NCBI GenBank assembly: GCA_964511625.1
Contig: CAZEJG010000010.1
Location: 1-64,000, forward strand
Source: Pseudohoeflea sp964511625
GTDB taxonomy: Bacteria; Pseudomonadota; Alphaproteobacteria; Rhizobiales; Rhizobiaceae
DNA: 64,000 nucleotides
Direction: 5' to 3'
This document shows, piece by piece, positions 33,666 through 42,582 of this stretch (position 1 is the stretch's first letter; every line of letters starts with the position of its first letter). A model generated the notes under the pieces. It was not told the DNA's origin, made no database searches, and saw only the letters and a program-made list of their open reading frames with translations. The position numbers and the translations under genes are program-made.

Positions 33666-35054
33666 CTAGAGCTTGTAGGCCGCCTTTGCGAGGCCGTTCG
33701 CCAGCAGCGGCGCCAGTTCGAACGCCTCGTCTTCATCGAGCCGGTGGGTGACGACGAGTTCGGCAAGGAAGGCGCTGTCGACGCGGCGGCTCACGTCGTG
33801 GCGCGCCGGGATTGAACACAAGGCGCGGGTGTCGTCGTTGAAGCCGACGGTGTTGTAAAAACCCGCCGTCTCGGTCGCCATCTCGCGAAAACGCCGGATC
33901 CCCTCATAGCTGTCGTGAAACCACCAGGGCGGCCCGAGCTTGAGGCCCGGATAGGCACCGGCCAGCGGGGCCAGTTCGCGGGCATAAGTGGTCTCGTCGA
34001 GGGTAAAGAGAATGAGCGTGAGCTTCGGCTCCATCCCGACAGCGTCGAGAAGCGGCTTCAGGCCTTCCGTGAAATTGACGGAGACCGGGATGTCGAACCC
34101 CTTGTCGCGGCCATAGGCCTTGTGGACGGCCGCGTTGTGGCTGCGGAACGATCCGGGATGAAGCTGCATCACCATGCCGTCCTCGGCCGACATTTTTGCC
34201 ATCTCGGTCAGCATCTGGGCGCGAAAGAGATCTGCGTCGCCGTCTCGCATCTTGCGTGAGCGGATTCGGTCAAAAAGTGCACTCGCTTCGGCGTCGGCGA
34301 GGTTCGCCGTCCGCGGGCTCGGATGGCCGTGGTCAGTCGCCGTCGCCCCCATTTCGCGGAAGAAAGTACGCCGGGCCCGATGTGCATCGAGATAGCCGGC
34401 CCAGCTTCCGGTGTCGCAGCCGGTCAGTTCGCCGAGCCTGTCGAGGCTGTCTGAAAAGCCCTCCGCCTCCGGATCGATGACCGCATCAGGCCGATAGGTC
34501 GGCACCACCCTGCCCGTCCAGTCGCTCTCGCGTGCCTGCTTGTGCCAGTACAGATCGTCGAGCGCGGCATCGGTGGTGGCGATCACCTCGATGTTGAAGC
34601 GGTCATAGAGGTCGCGCGGCCGGAATTCGGGCTTCTGCAGGCACTCGGCGATCCGGTCGTAATGCGCGTCGGCGTTCTTCGGCGACAGGCGGTCCTCGAG
34701 GCCGAAAACCTCCGAAAGCGCCTGGTCGACCCAGATCCGCGAGGGTGTGCCCTGGAAGAGATAATAGTGCTCGGCGAAGGTTCGCCAGATCTTGCGGGGA
34801 TCGCGCTCGCGCGCCTCCCCGATCCCGAGCGCCTCGTACGAGACGCCCTGGCTGATGAGCATCCTGAGCACGTAATGATCGGGCACCACGAAAAGATCGG
34901 CCGGGTTCGAGAAATGCGGATTCTCGCCCCACCAGCGCGGGTCGGTATGGCCGTGCGGCGAGACGATCGGCAGCTTTTCGACCTCGGCGAACAAGCGCCG
35001 GGCAAGATCGCGGGTGCCGGGATCGGCAGGAAACAGACGGTCCGGGTGAAGCAT
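33666..35054 (-). CDS. uxaC: Glucuronate isomerase
   Basis: Isomerises D-glucuronate to D-fructuronate and D-galacturonate to D-tagaturonate, the first cytoplasmic step of hexuronate breakdown. The 462-residue length, the N-terminal LPIVSPHGHTDPRWW and the segment GPPWWFHDSYEGIRRFREMA are characteristic of the UxaC amidohydrolase-like fold. It is the last gene of the operon GntR, AGE isomerase, TRAP binding protein, small and large TRAP subunits, four bases behind dctM. It supplies the substrate of the UxuB-like enzyme encoded divergently. Confidence 0.95.
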   Translation of the reverse strand: MLHPDRLFPADPGTRDLARRLFAEVEKLPIVSPHGHTDPRWWGENPHFSNPADLFVVPDHYVLRMLISQGVSYEALGIGEARERDPRKIWRTFAEHYYLFQGTPSRIWVDQALSEVFGLEDRLSPKNADAHYDRIAECLQKPEFRPRDLYDRFNIEVIATTDAALDDLYWHKQARESDWTGRVVPTYRPDAVIDPEAEGFSDSLDRLGELTGCDTGSWAGYLDAHRARRTFFREMGATATDHGHPSPRTANLADAEASALFDRIRSRKMRDGDADLFRAQMLTEMAKMSAEDGMVMQLHPGSFRSHNAAVHKAYGRDKGFDIPVSVNFTEGLKPLLDAVGMEPKLTLILFTLDETTYARELAPLAGAYPGLKLGPPWWFHDSYEGIRRFREMATETAGFYNTVGFNDDTRALCSIPARHDVSRRVDSAFLAELVVTHRLDEDEAFELAPLLANGLAKAAYKL

Positions 35055-35058
35055 CGGT

Positions 35059-36348
35059 CTATCCCATCATCGCGCGGGGCAGGAACATCACCACGTCCGG
35101 GAACAGGATCATGATCATGACGACGGCCAGCACCGCCACCGCGAGCGGGATCATCTCGACCGTGTATTCCTTATAGGAGCATTTGAGGATGCCGCAGACG
35201 GTGAACATCGACACGCCCACTGGCGGGGTCATGCCGCCGAAGGTGACGAGTGTCATCATGATCAACCCGAAATGGACAGGGTCGATCCCGGCGGCGGTAA
35301 TCACCGGCACCAGGATCGGGGTCAGAAGCATCACGATGACAGTCGCCTCCACCAGCATGCCGAAGGCAAGCAGGAACGCCGAGATGGTGAAGAGCAGCAT
35401 CGCCTGGTTGGAGAACAGGCCGAGCGTCAGTTCGGCGAGCGTCTGCGGCACGCGCTCGAAGGTGATGACGTAACCGAAGGCGCCCGAGAACAGGATGATC
35501 AGCATGATCATGCCGATGTCACGGACGCTCATCAGCATCGCATCGACGATGTTCTTCCAACTCAGTTCACGATAGATCACGACGCCGACGAAGACCGCAT
35601 AGGCCACCGCGAAAGCACCGGCTTCCGACGGCGTGAAGATGCCGAAGCGGATGCCGACGATCAGCCAGACCGGAAACAGGATCGCCCAGAAACTGCTGCG
35701 GGCGGCGTCGAGGACTTCACGGCCTGTGGGCAGCCGGTCGTTGATCGGTTTGTAATCGCGCTTGCGCGCCACAAAGGCCGTCGCCAGCATGAGAGCGATC
35801 GTCAGCATCACCCCGGGAACAATACCGGCGATGAAAAGCCGTCCGATCGAGACTTCACCGAGAAAACCGTAGAGGATGAGCCCGAGGCTCGGCGGGATGG
35901 TCGCGGTGATCAGGCCGCCGATCGACAGGAGCGCACCCGTGAAGCCGCGCGTATAACCGCGCTCGATCATCGGCGCCCCGAGAACGCGCGACTGCATCGC
36001 CGCATCAGCCACGGCCGAGCCGGAGATGCCGCCCATCAGCGCCGAGAGAAGCAGACTCGTCTGCGCCAGGCCCCCGCGCATCCAGCCGGCAAGCACGGTC
36101 GCGAGCGTCAGCAGCCGCGGCGTGATGCCCGAGCCGTTCATCAGGTGGCCGACGAGAATGAAGAGCGGCACGGCTAGCAAGGGGAACGACTGGCTCGCGG
36201 CGATGATGCGCTGCACGGCCGTCGAATCCGGCATGAAGGTGCCCGGCAGAAGGAAATAGCAGATCGAGGCGATGCCGATCGAGAAGGCGACCGGCATGCC
36301 GACCACCATGAAGCCGAGCGCCAGGCACAGGAGCAGGAAGGATGTCAC
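35059..36348 (-). CDS. TRAP transporter large permease (DctM type)
   Basis: The 429-residue, about twelve-helix channel subunit of a sodium-driven TRAP importer. Visible motifs include MVVGMPVAFSIGIAS at the N-terminus, LAGWMRGGLAQTSLLLSAL, GGISGSAVADAAM and later TPPVGVSMFTVCGI. It overlaps the end of the small-subunit gene by four bases and is followed by uxaC after four bases. The neighbourhood points to hexuronates (glucuronate, galacturonate or fructuronate) as cargo; specificity is set by the binding protein and is inferred. Confidence 0.94.
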   Translation of the reverse strand: MTSFLLLCLALGFMVVGMPVAFSIGIASICYFLLPGTFMPDSTAVQRIIAASQSFPLLAVPLFILVGHLMNGSGITPRLLTLATVLAGWMRGGLAQTSLLLSALMGGISGSAVADAAMQSRVLGAPMIERGYTRGFTGALLSIGGLITATIPPSLGLILYGFLGEVSIGRLFIAGIVPGVMLTIALMLATAFVARKRDYKPINDRLPTGREVLDAARSSFWAILFPVWLIVGIRFGIFTPSEAGAFAVAYAVFVGVVIYRELSWKNIVDAMLMSVRDIGMIMLIILFSGAFGYVITFERVPQTLAELTLGLFSNQAMLLFTISAFLLAFGMLVEATVIVMLLTPILVPVITAAGIDPVHFGLIMMTLVTFGGMTPPVGVSMFTVCGILKCSYKEYTVEMIPLAVAVLAVVMIMILFPDVVMFLPRAMMG

Positions 36349-36836
36349 AGAAGCTGCTCCTGGTCGTGATGTTCAGGTTCGATGGAGAACAGAAGCCCGT
36401 GGCCGAAGAGCCGACGCAGGAGCGAGATGATCATCAGCGCGCAGCCGACCGGCAAAGCCAGTGTGACCCAGCCGTAGGAGAGGCCAGAGGCGCCGATCTC
36501 GCGCGCCCAGTTGGACATCGCGAGATGCCAGGAGAGCCAGCCGCAATAGGCGAGAAACGGGATCATGCAGAGCACGCAGAAGAGATGAAGCATTCTGCGC
36601 CCGCCGGGTGGAAGAGAGTCGGGAAGCGCCGAGATGCGAATGTGCTCGCCGCGCTTCATGATCAGGTCGGCGCCGAACATGCAGGTCCAGATCAGCAGCA
36701 ATTGCGCCATTTCCGGCCCCGAAGGCAGCGGATGGCCGACCGCGCGGCCCACCGCACCGAAAAAGACCGCAAACACGGTGCCGGTCAGGAAGAGGATCGC
36801 GATGATCTCCTCGGCCCGGTCGATGATCTTCCACAT
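36345..36836 (-). CDS. TRAP transporter small permease (DctQ type)
   Basis: The 163-residue, four-helix small subunit that pairs with DctM. The helical pattern and the segment GADLIMKRGEHIRISALPDS are typical (the GEHIRI motif recurs in this family). I prefer the ATG at 36836 (MWKIIDRAEEIIAIL), seven bases after GGAG; a GTG at 36848 is also in frame. It is separated from the binding-protein gene by a 62-base gap that holds a perfect hairpin. Confidence 0.9.
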   Translation of the reverse strand: MWKIIDRAEEIIAILFLTGTVFAVFFGAVGRAVGHPLPSGPEMAQLLLIWTCMFGADLIMKRGEHIRISALPDSLPPGGRRMLHLFCVLCMIPFLAYCGWLSWHLAMSNWAREIGASGLSYGWVTLALPVGCALMIISLLRRLFGHGLLFSIEPEHHDQEQLL

Positions 36837-36861
36837 TCTCGTCTCCACCAGCCGGATGAGA

Positions 36862-36887
36862 GCGGCGCGGACACCGGTCCGCGCCGC
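36862..36887. other. Perfect hairpin between TRAP binding-protein gene and permease genes
   Basis: GCGGCGCGGAC (36862-36872) and GTCCGCGCCGC (36877-36887) make an 11-bp perfect stem around the four-base loop ACCG. In the minus-strand mRNA it falls right after the binding-protein stop (36899). Such hairpins are known to protect the upstream message or attenuate readthrough so that the binding protein is made in excess over membrane subunits. No T-run follows. Confidence 0.7.
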
Positions 36888-36898
36888 CCGAAAATGGC

Positions 36899-37876
36899 TT
36901 ACTTGGCCGCGTCGATGTAGGGCTGAAGCGCCTCGCGGGCCTCGACCAGACCGAGTTCCTCGTAGACTCCGCCGACGCGCGACTTGAAGTCGTCCACATT
37001 GATCTCGTTGACGGTCACGCCGGCCGCCTTCATGTCGGCGAGCACGGAATCGAGCTTGGCGACGGTCGCGTCGGAGGCTTCGTCGCCCGCCTTGAGCAGT
37101 TCCTCGTTGAGGATCGTCTGCTGCTCTTCGGTCAGCCCCTTGAAGAAGCTTTCGGAGGTCGCCAGACCGGTCAGCAGCTGGACGTGATCGGTGAAGGCGA
37201 GGTTCTTGGTCACTTCATGCAGCTTGATGCCGAAGGCGCCGGTCAGTTGGGCTTCGGCACCGTCGATGGCACCGAGCTGCAGGGCCGAATAGACTTCCGA
37301 CCAGGGAAGACCGACGGCGGTCGCGCCCATGGCGTTGACGGTGGCGATCCAGCCCGGTGCGTCGATCGTGCGCACGCGTACGCCGTCGAGGTCTTCCGGC
37401 TTGAAGACCGGTTCCTTGGTGAACAGTTCACGGGTTCCCTGGAACCAGTTGTAGTTCAGGAGGCGAATGCCCGAGGACGACGCAAGGTCCTCGACCCATT
37501 CCTTGTAGATCGGCGAGCCGGTGATGCCCTTGTACTGCTTGTAGTCGTCGACGAGATACGGGGCCGACAGGATGCCAAGTTCCTTCTTGAACGGTGCCAG
37601 ACGGCCAGCGTCCACGAGCACGGCGATGGCCGCACCGTTGCGGATCTGCTCGAGCACGTCGTTGTCCGAGCCGAGCTGCGAGGACGGGTAGACGGTGACG
37701 TTGATCTCGCCGTTCGAGCGCTCCATAATCCGCTTGGCGGCGGCTTCCATGGCGATGACCAGCGGATCCTGCGCCGTCTGCGACGAGGACAGGGCGAGCT
37801 TCACTTCGGCCAGCGCGCCGGTGGCGACGCTTGCCAGCATGGCCGCGGCCAGGCTGAGGGTCTTGATGTTGAACAT
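36899..37876 (-). CDS. TRAP transporter periplasmic binding protein (DctP type)
   Basis: A 325-residue precursor with a clean Sec signal peptide (MFNIKTLSLAAAMLASVATG, AxA site at ALA-E). The DctP family traits are present: QLGSDNDVLEQIRNGAAIAV, FKPEDLDGVRVRTIDAPGWI with the ligand-carboxylate arginine, and YSALQLGAIDGAEAQ. Encoded third in the hexuronate operon, ahead of its membrane subunits. Uronates are the likely ligands by context; the conserved arginine agrees with a carboxylated sugar. Confidence 0.93.
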   Translation of the reverse strand: MFNIKTLSLAAAMLASVATGALAEVKLALSSSQTAQDPLVIAMEAAAKRIMERSNGEINVTVYPSSQLGSDNDVLEQIRNGAAIAVLVDAGRLAPFKKELGILSAPYLVDDYKQYKGITGSPIYKEWVEDLASSSGIRLLNYNWFQGTRELFTKEPVFKPEDLDGVRVRTIDAPGWIATVNAMGATAVGLPWSEVYSALQLGAIDGAEAQLTGAFGIKLHEVTKNLAFTDHVQLLTGLATSESFFKGLTEEQQTILNEELLKAGDEASDATVAKLDSVLADMKAAGVTVNEINVDDFKSRVGGVYEELGLVEAREALQPYIDAAK

Positions 37877-37903
37877 GTTTCTACTCCTCCAGGTTTTATC
37901 TGA

Positions 37904-39091
37904 TTACCGGGTCGGTCCGGGCCAGAGGCCCGCGCGTGCGCCCTCGGTCAGCGCAAGCACAATGTGATAGAGAAGCCGGCTCAGCGCCTCGGGCCAGATC
38001 GCCCTCCCCGCCGCGTCGAGCTGGTTGACGTAGACGGGCCGGTCGCGGAAATAGCGCTCGAACATCAGTTCGAGCAGATCGGTCGCCTGAGTCGCCGCAT
38101 CGTCTTCGCCTGCCATGTGGCGGACGGCATACATCTTGATCGCCTCGGTCTGTGGCCAGAGCAGAAATGTCTCGTCCAGGACCACCCCATCGGCACCGAC
38201 CGCGTCGAAGGCCGCACCGTGCATCGCATCGGACGTGGCGAAGCCGTGCTTGAGCGCGAAACCTTCGAGCCGCGAAACCACATCCGAAAGATCGTCCCGT
38301 CCGCCGAGCGCCATCTCCCGACGCAACAGCCAGGCCCATTCGCACTGGTGGCCGACTTCCCGGCGGGCACCGGCCTCGCCTGCGAGCGGAGCCAGGTCCG
38401 GCGCGAGAAACTCGACGATCGTGCCGCTCGTTTCATCGAAGAAGTGTCGCAAGGCGACCGCGCGGAGACCGGAAGCCCGTTCGAGCCATGCCAGCCTGCC
38501 GGTCATTTCGAACGCCTGCAGCGCCGCCTCATAGAGATGCATGTGCGGGTTCTGCGCCCGCAACGGCGCGTCCGGATCCGCGGGATCGATGACGGAATCG
38601 TCTTCCAAGAGAAGACCGGTCGCCGGATCGCGCAATTTGCCTTCGATCGCCGCCCAGCATGCGTCGAGATCGGCTTCCAGCGCCGGATTTCGCTTGAGCC
38701 TGGTCGCGAGCGCCAGGATCACGAAACTCTGGTCATAGCTCCGCGCGACGGCGTCATCCGATATTCCCTTCGCCCTGCAATAGAGCCCGGTGGGCTTCCG
38801 GAATCGCGGCAGGATCGAGAAAGCATCCGATGCGGCCGCATCGAAACGCGCATCGCCAGACAGATCGGCCAGATGGGAGAAGGTGAAGGCCAGACGCGCC
38901 TGCGCCAGAACCGTCTTCGGCGCATCGACAAGCGGCTTTCCCGTTTCATCGAGCGTATCGAAGAAGCCGCCATGGACGGTATCGCGGGCACGGTCGATCC
39001 AGTCGGGCAGAAACGCATGATGAAACCAGCCCGCCCACAGTGCGGAATCGGCCGGTTGGCTGGTGCTGGTGGCGCGGGCGGAAACGGTCAT
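37904..39091 (-). CDS. AGE-family sugar isomerase/epimerase
   Basis: A 395-residue (alpha/alpha)6-barrel protein of the N-acylglucosamine 2-epimerase family (mannose isomerase, sulfoquinovose isomerase and others). Visible are RDTVHGGFFDTLDETGKPL at the start, YDQSFVILALATRL, the NPHMHLYEAALQAFEMTG stretch and HQCEWAWLL, with the histidines that catalyse proton transfer in the family. It overlaps the GntR gene by four bases and precedes the TRAP binding-protein gene by 27 bases. In a uronate operon it might interconvert the sugar entering the pathway or a related aldose; exact substrate unknown. Confidence 0.85.
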   Translation of the reverse strand: MTVSARATSTSQPADSALWAGWFHHAFLPDWIDRARDTVHGGFFDTLDETGKPLVDAPKTVLAQARLAFTFSHLADLSGDARFDAAASDAFSILPRFRKPTGLYCRAKGISDDAVARSYDQSFVILALATRLKRNPALEADLDACWAAIEGKLRDPATGLLLEDDSVIDPADPDAPLRAQNPHMHLYEAALQAFEMTGRLAWLERASGLRAVALRHFFDETSGTIVEFLAPDLAPLAGEAGARREVGHQCEWAWLLRREMALGGRDDLSDVVSRLEGFALKHGFATSDAMHGAAFDAVGADGVVLDETFLLWPQTEAIKMYAVRHMAGEDDAATQATDLLELMFERYFRDRPVYVNQLDAAGRAIWPEALSRLLYHIVLALTEGARAGLWPGPTR

Positions 39092-39795
39092 CGGACAGCG
39101 CCCGCCTCTTCGAAGAAATCCGGCATCGCGGTAACGATTTCCGGCAGGTCGTGATTGATCTCGCGCAGATGGTCGCGCATGGCGGCTTCGGCCCTTTTCG
39201 CATCATGCGCGCGAATGCCGTCGACGACGGCGGCGTGCTGCGCAATCAGCTTGTCAAAGGCGAGCTTGCGGGCGCTGATGTGGCGCACCCGATTCATCTG
39301 CGTCTTCAGACCCTCGAGATAGTCCCAGGCGGAGCGCTGTCCGGCCATCTCGGCAAGCATCCGGTGGAAGGCCTCGTCGAGCTGCATGAACAGGTCGGGC
39401 TCGGCTGCCGTCGTCACGGCTCGCTGCTTGATGATCTCGCCGTCGAGCGCGGCTACCGCACTGTCATCGGCGGTTTCGGCGACCAGCCGCACAATGTCGG
39501 CTTCCGCCGCCTCGCGGATGAAACGCGCGGTCAGGACCGAGGGAACCGATATGCGGGTGACGAAGGTGCCGCGCTGCGGGCGGATCGCCAGAAGATTTTC
39601 CTCGGCAAGCTTGATAAAGGCCTCGCGCACCGGCTGGCGCGAAACATCGTAAGCCGCCGCAAATTCGGTTTCGGAAAGACGGGCGCCCGGCGGCAGTTCA
39701 CCCCGGACGATGCGTTCACGGATGAGACGGTAGAGCTGCGGCCCGACGGCAACGCTCTTCTCCAGTTCGCGCAATGGCGACGTCACGACCGACAT
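39088..39795 (-). CDS. GntR-family (FCD) regulator of the hexuronate genes
   Basis: A 235-residue repressor with the GntR winged helix (residues 18-82: LYRLIRERIVRGELPPGARL, then SRQPVREAFIKLAEENLL) and an FCD ligand domain with the metal-binding DEAFHRMLAEMAG motif and later His residues. An ideal AAGGAGGAG precedes its ATG at 39795. It is the first gene of the leftward operon and faces uxuA-uxuB-kdgK, so it most likely controls both, in the manner of UxuR/ExuR. The inducer is presumably a uronate or its keto form. Confidence 0.92.
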   Translation of the reverse strand: MSVVTSPLRELEKSVAVGPQLYRLIRERIVRGELPPGARLSETEFAAAYDVSRQPVREAFIKLAEENLLAIRPQRGTFVTRISVPSVLTARFIREAAEADIVRLVAETADDSAVAALDGEIIKQRAVTTAAEPDLFMQLDEAFHRMLAEMAGQRSAWDYLEGLKTQMNRVRHISARKLAFDKLIAQHAAVVDGIRAHDAKRAEAAMRDHLREINHDLPEIVTAMPDFFEEAGAVR

Positions 39796-39818
39796 GATCG
39801 GCTCCTCCTTGGAGGACG

Positions 39819-39881
39819 CTATATCTCCATACTACCATACTAGTCAACATTTGAAGCGCGTGCTATTGACCGCCTTATAAA
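39819..39881. promoter_or_regulatory. Divergent hexuronate promoters with tandem CCATACTA operator
   Basis: On the minus strand TTGACT (39847-39842) and GATATA (39825-39820), 16 bases apart, make a good sigma-70-type promoter for the GntR operon. Between them lies the tandem repeat CCATACTA-CCATACTA (39827-39842), ideally placed for repression. On the plus strand TTGAAG (39851-39856) and TATAAA (39876-39881), 19 bases apart, are a weaker candidate for uxuA. The gap is only 109 bases, so one bound repressor could silence both. Confidence 0.55.
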
Positions 39882-39904
39882 GCAAGAAAATTTTGGAGGA
39901 TGCC

Positions 39905-41122
39905 GTGAGACAGACGTGGCGCTGGTTCGGTCCGAAGGATCTGGTTTCAATCGACGACATGCGGCAAGCCGGTGTGGAAGGCGTGGTCTCCGCCCTGCAC
40001 CACGTGCCGACCGGCGCTCTCTGGACCGACGACGAGATCGCCCGTCGTCAGGCTGAAATCAGCCGGATGAAGGATGGAACGCCGTCCGGGCTCGCCTGGG
40101 ACGTCGTCGAGAGCCTTCCCGTCTCCGAGGACATCAAGAAGCAGAAGGGCGACTGGCGCGCCCATATCGAGACTTACAAGGACTCTCTGCGCAACCTGCG
40201 CGCGGCCGGCATCGAGATCGTCTGTTACAATTTCATGCCGGTGCTCGACTGGACCCGCACCGACCTCGCCTACCGCACCCCGACGGGCGCCACCTGCATG
40301 CGTTTCGACTTCGCCGATTTTGCCGCAGTCGACATTCACATACTCGAGCGTCCCGGCGCGGCAGAGGATTTTCCGACCGATATCGTCGCCGAGGCGGAAA
40401 AGCGGTTTTCCGAAATGTCCGACGAACGTAAGTCAGAGCTTGCGAAAAATGTCGTCTTCGGCCTGCCCGGTGCGGCCGAGAGCTTCTCGATCGAGGATGT
40501 CCGCCGGCATCTCGCCGACTATGACGGCATCTCGGCGGAGACGCTACGCCAGCATCTCGTTGATTTCCTCTCGGAAGTGATCCCGGTTGCCGAAGAACTC
40601 GGCATTCGCATGTGCTGCCATCCCGACGATCCGCCCTACCCGCTTCTCGGGCTTCCGCGCGTCATGTCGACCGAGAAGGATTACCGTACGGTCCTCGCAG
40701 CCGTCGATCTGCCCGCCAACGGCATCACGCTCTGCTCCGGTTCGCTCGGTGCGCGGCCCGACAATGACATTCCCGGCATGATGGAACGGCTCGGCGACCG
40801 GGTGCACTTTCTGCATCTGCGCAACGTCAAGCGCGAGACGGCCAACATCATGGGCAGTTTCCACGAGGCCGAGCATCTGGGCGGCGACACCGACATGGTG
40901 GCCCTTATCGCGGCAGTCGTGCGCGAGGAGAAAAAACGCCGGGATGCCGGCCGCGCCGACCATTCGATCCCGTTCCGCCCCGACCACGGCCAGGATATTC
41001 TCGACGATCTCGGCCGCAAGGCCCAGCCGGGCTACCCCTCCATCGGCCGCCTCAAGGGGCTCGCCGAGTTGCGCGGTATCATGACCGCGCTCGAACATCC
41101 GGCAGCGGGCCTGTTCCGGTGA
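39905..41122 (+). CDS. uxuA: Mannonate dehydratase
   Basis: Dehydrates D-mannonate to 2-keto-3-deoxy-D-gluconate. The 405-residue product begins with a GTG at 39905 (MRQTWRWFGPKDLVSIDDM), five bases behind TGGAGGA, which matches the E. coli start MEQTWRWYGPNDPVSL. The metal-binding CCHPDDPP segment, GSLGARPDNDIPGM, HFLHLRNVKRE and PFRPDHGQDILDD are all present. First gene of the uxuA-uxuB-kdgK operon; its stop overlaps the next start by four bases. Confidence 0.96.
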   Translation: MRQTWRWFGPKDLVSIDDMRQAGVEGVVSALHHVPTGALWTDDEIARRQAEISRMKDGTPSGLAWDVVESLPVSEDIKKQKGDWRAHIETYKDSLRNLRAAGIEIVCYNFMPVLDWTRTDLAYRTPTGATCMRFDFADFAAVDIHILERPGAAEDFPTDIVAEAEKRFSEMSDERKSELAKNVVFGLPGAAESFSIEDVRRHLADYDGISAETLRQHLVDFLSEVIPVAEELGIRMCCHPDDPPYPLLGLPRVMSTEKDYRTVLAAVDLPANGITLCSGSLGARPDNDIPGMMERLGDRVHFLHLRNVKRETANIMGSFHEAEHLGGDTDMVALIAAVVREEKKRRDAGRADHSIPFRPDHGQDILDDLGRKAQPGYPSIGRLKGLAELRGIMTALEHPAAGLFR

Positions 41123-42582
41123 GTGCACCCCGTCTTTCCACGCTCGCCGACATCACCGGACCGGCGCGCCTGCCAGGCTATGAACCCTCGAAACACAGCG
41201 TCGGCATCGTCCATCTCGGCATCGGCGCCTTCCACCGCGCCCATCAGGCGGTGATGACCGACGATGCGCTCGCCGCCTCGGGCGGCGACTGGCGGATCAC
41301 CGGCGTGTCGCTGCGCTCGACCGATAGCGCCGAAGCGCTCAATCCGCAGCACGGTCTTTACACGCTCGTCGAACGCGGCCCCGACGGCACCTCCGGCCGC
41401 GTTATCGGGTCGATCGCCAATGTTATTGCCGCCGATCCGGACACCACGCTTGCGGCGCTGTGCGACGAAAAAGTGCGTGTCGTCACCATCACGGTGACCG
41501 AGAAGGGCTACGGCATCGACCGTACCACCGGCGGTCCGGACACCGCCCATCCCGCGGTCGCCGCCGATCTCGAAAATCCGCAGGCGCCTACCGGCGTGCT
41601 CGGCCTGCTGGTTGCCGCACTCGGACGGCGGAAAAACGCGAGCATCGCCCCCTTCACGGTGCTGAGCTGCGACAACCTGCCGGAAAACGGAAAGCTACTG
41701 AAAAGCGGCGTCATCGGGTTTGCCCGAAAGACGGACCCCGTCCTCGCCGGCTGGATCGCTAAGAACGTTTCATTCCCAAGTTCGATGGTCGACCGCATCA
41801 CGCCGGCGTCCACCGAGGCGACGCTGGCCGCAGCGCGCGAACTGACCGGTTGCGAAGACCGCGCGGCAGTCGAAACCGAACCCTTCATCCAGTGGGTGAT
41901 TGAGGACAACTTTCCGAAGGGACGCCCCGAATGGGAAACCGGCGGCGCGCTCTTCGTCGAGGACGTCGCTCCCTATGAGCGCATGAAGCTCACCATGCTC
42001 AACGGCAGCCATTCGCTGATTGCCTATACTGGCTTTCTGTCGGGCCACCGCTATGTCCGCGACGTCATGGGCGATCCGGTGATCGCAACGATCATCAAAC
42101 GTCACATGAAGGCGGCCGCAGGGGTCATGCCGCCCTTGGCGGGGATCGATTTCGGCCAGTATGGCGAGGCGCTTCTCGACCGTTTTCGCAATCCCGCGAT
42201 TGCCCACGAGACCTACCAGATCGCCATGGACGGCACCCAGAAGATGCCGCAGCGCATTTTCGCTCCGGCGACGCTCGCCCTCGAACAAGGCGATGACCTT
42301 CGAAGCTTTGCCCTCGCAACTGCCGCCTGGATGCGCTATGCGCTCGGGCGCAAGGACGACGGATCGACCTATGATCTTCGTGATCCGATGGGCGAAAGGA
42401 TCGCTTCGGCTGTCGCGGGATTGTCTGACGCCGACGCCATCTACAAGGCTCTCACCGACCTGCCCGGCCTGATGCCAGCCGCCCTTGCCGCGGACGAGCG
42501 ATTTACGGGGTCGGTCACGGAAATCCTCGGACGGATGCTGTCGGAGGGTACGCACAAGGCACTGGACAGGGAGCAGGCATGA
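41119..42582 (+). CDS. uxuB: Fructuronate reductase / mannitol dehydrogenase-family enzyme
   Basis: A 487-residue polyol dehydrogenase of the MDH family, start GTG at 41119. The NAD-binding GIVHLGIGAFHRAHQAVM, the catalytic lysine and asparagine in ERMKLTMLNGSHSLIAYTGF and the DNFPKGRPEWETGGALF stretch identify it. In this operon it should reduce D-fructuronate to D-mannonate, the substrate of UxuA; the family also includes mannitol 2-dehydrogenases and tagaturonate reductases, so the symbol rests partly on context. Overlaps uxuA and kdgK by four bases at each end. Confidence 0.9.
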   Translation: MSAPRLSTLADITGPARLPGYEPSKHSVGIVHLGIGAFHRAHQAVMTDDALAASGGDWRITGVSLRSTDSAEALNPQHGLYTLVERGPDGTSGRVIGSIANVIAADPDTTLAALCDEKVRVVTITVTEKGYGIDRTTGGPDTAHPAVAADLENPQAPTGVLGLLVAALGRRKNASIAPFTVLSCDNLPENGKLLKSGVIGFARKTDPVLAGWIAKNVSFPSSMVDRITPASTEATLAAARELTGCEDRAAVETEPFIQWVIEDNFPKGRPEWETGGALFVEDVAPYERMKLTMLNGSHSLIAYTGFLSGHRYVRDVMGDPVIATIIKRHMKAAAGVMPPLAGIDFGQYGEALLDRFRNPAIAHETYQIAMDGTQKMPQRIFAPATLALEQGDDLRSFALATAAWMRYALGRKDDGSTYDLRDPMGERIASAVAGLSDADAIYKALTDLPGLMPAALAADERFTGSVTEILGRMLSEGTHKALDREQA

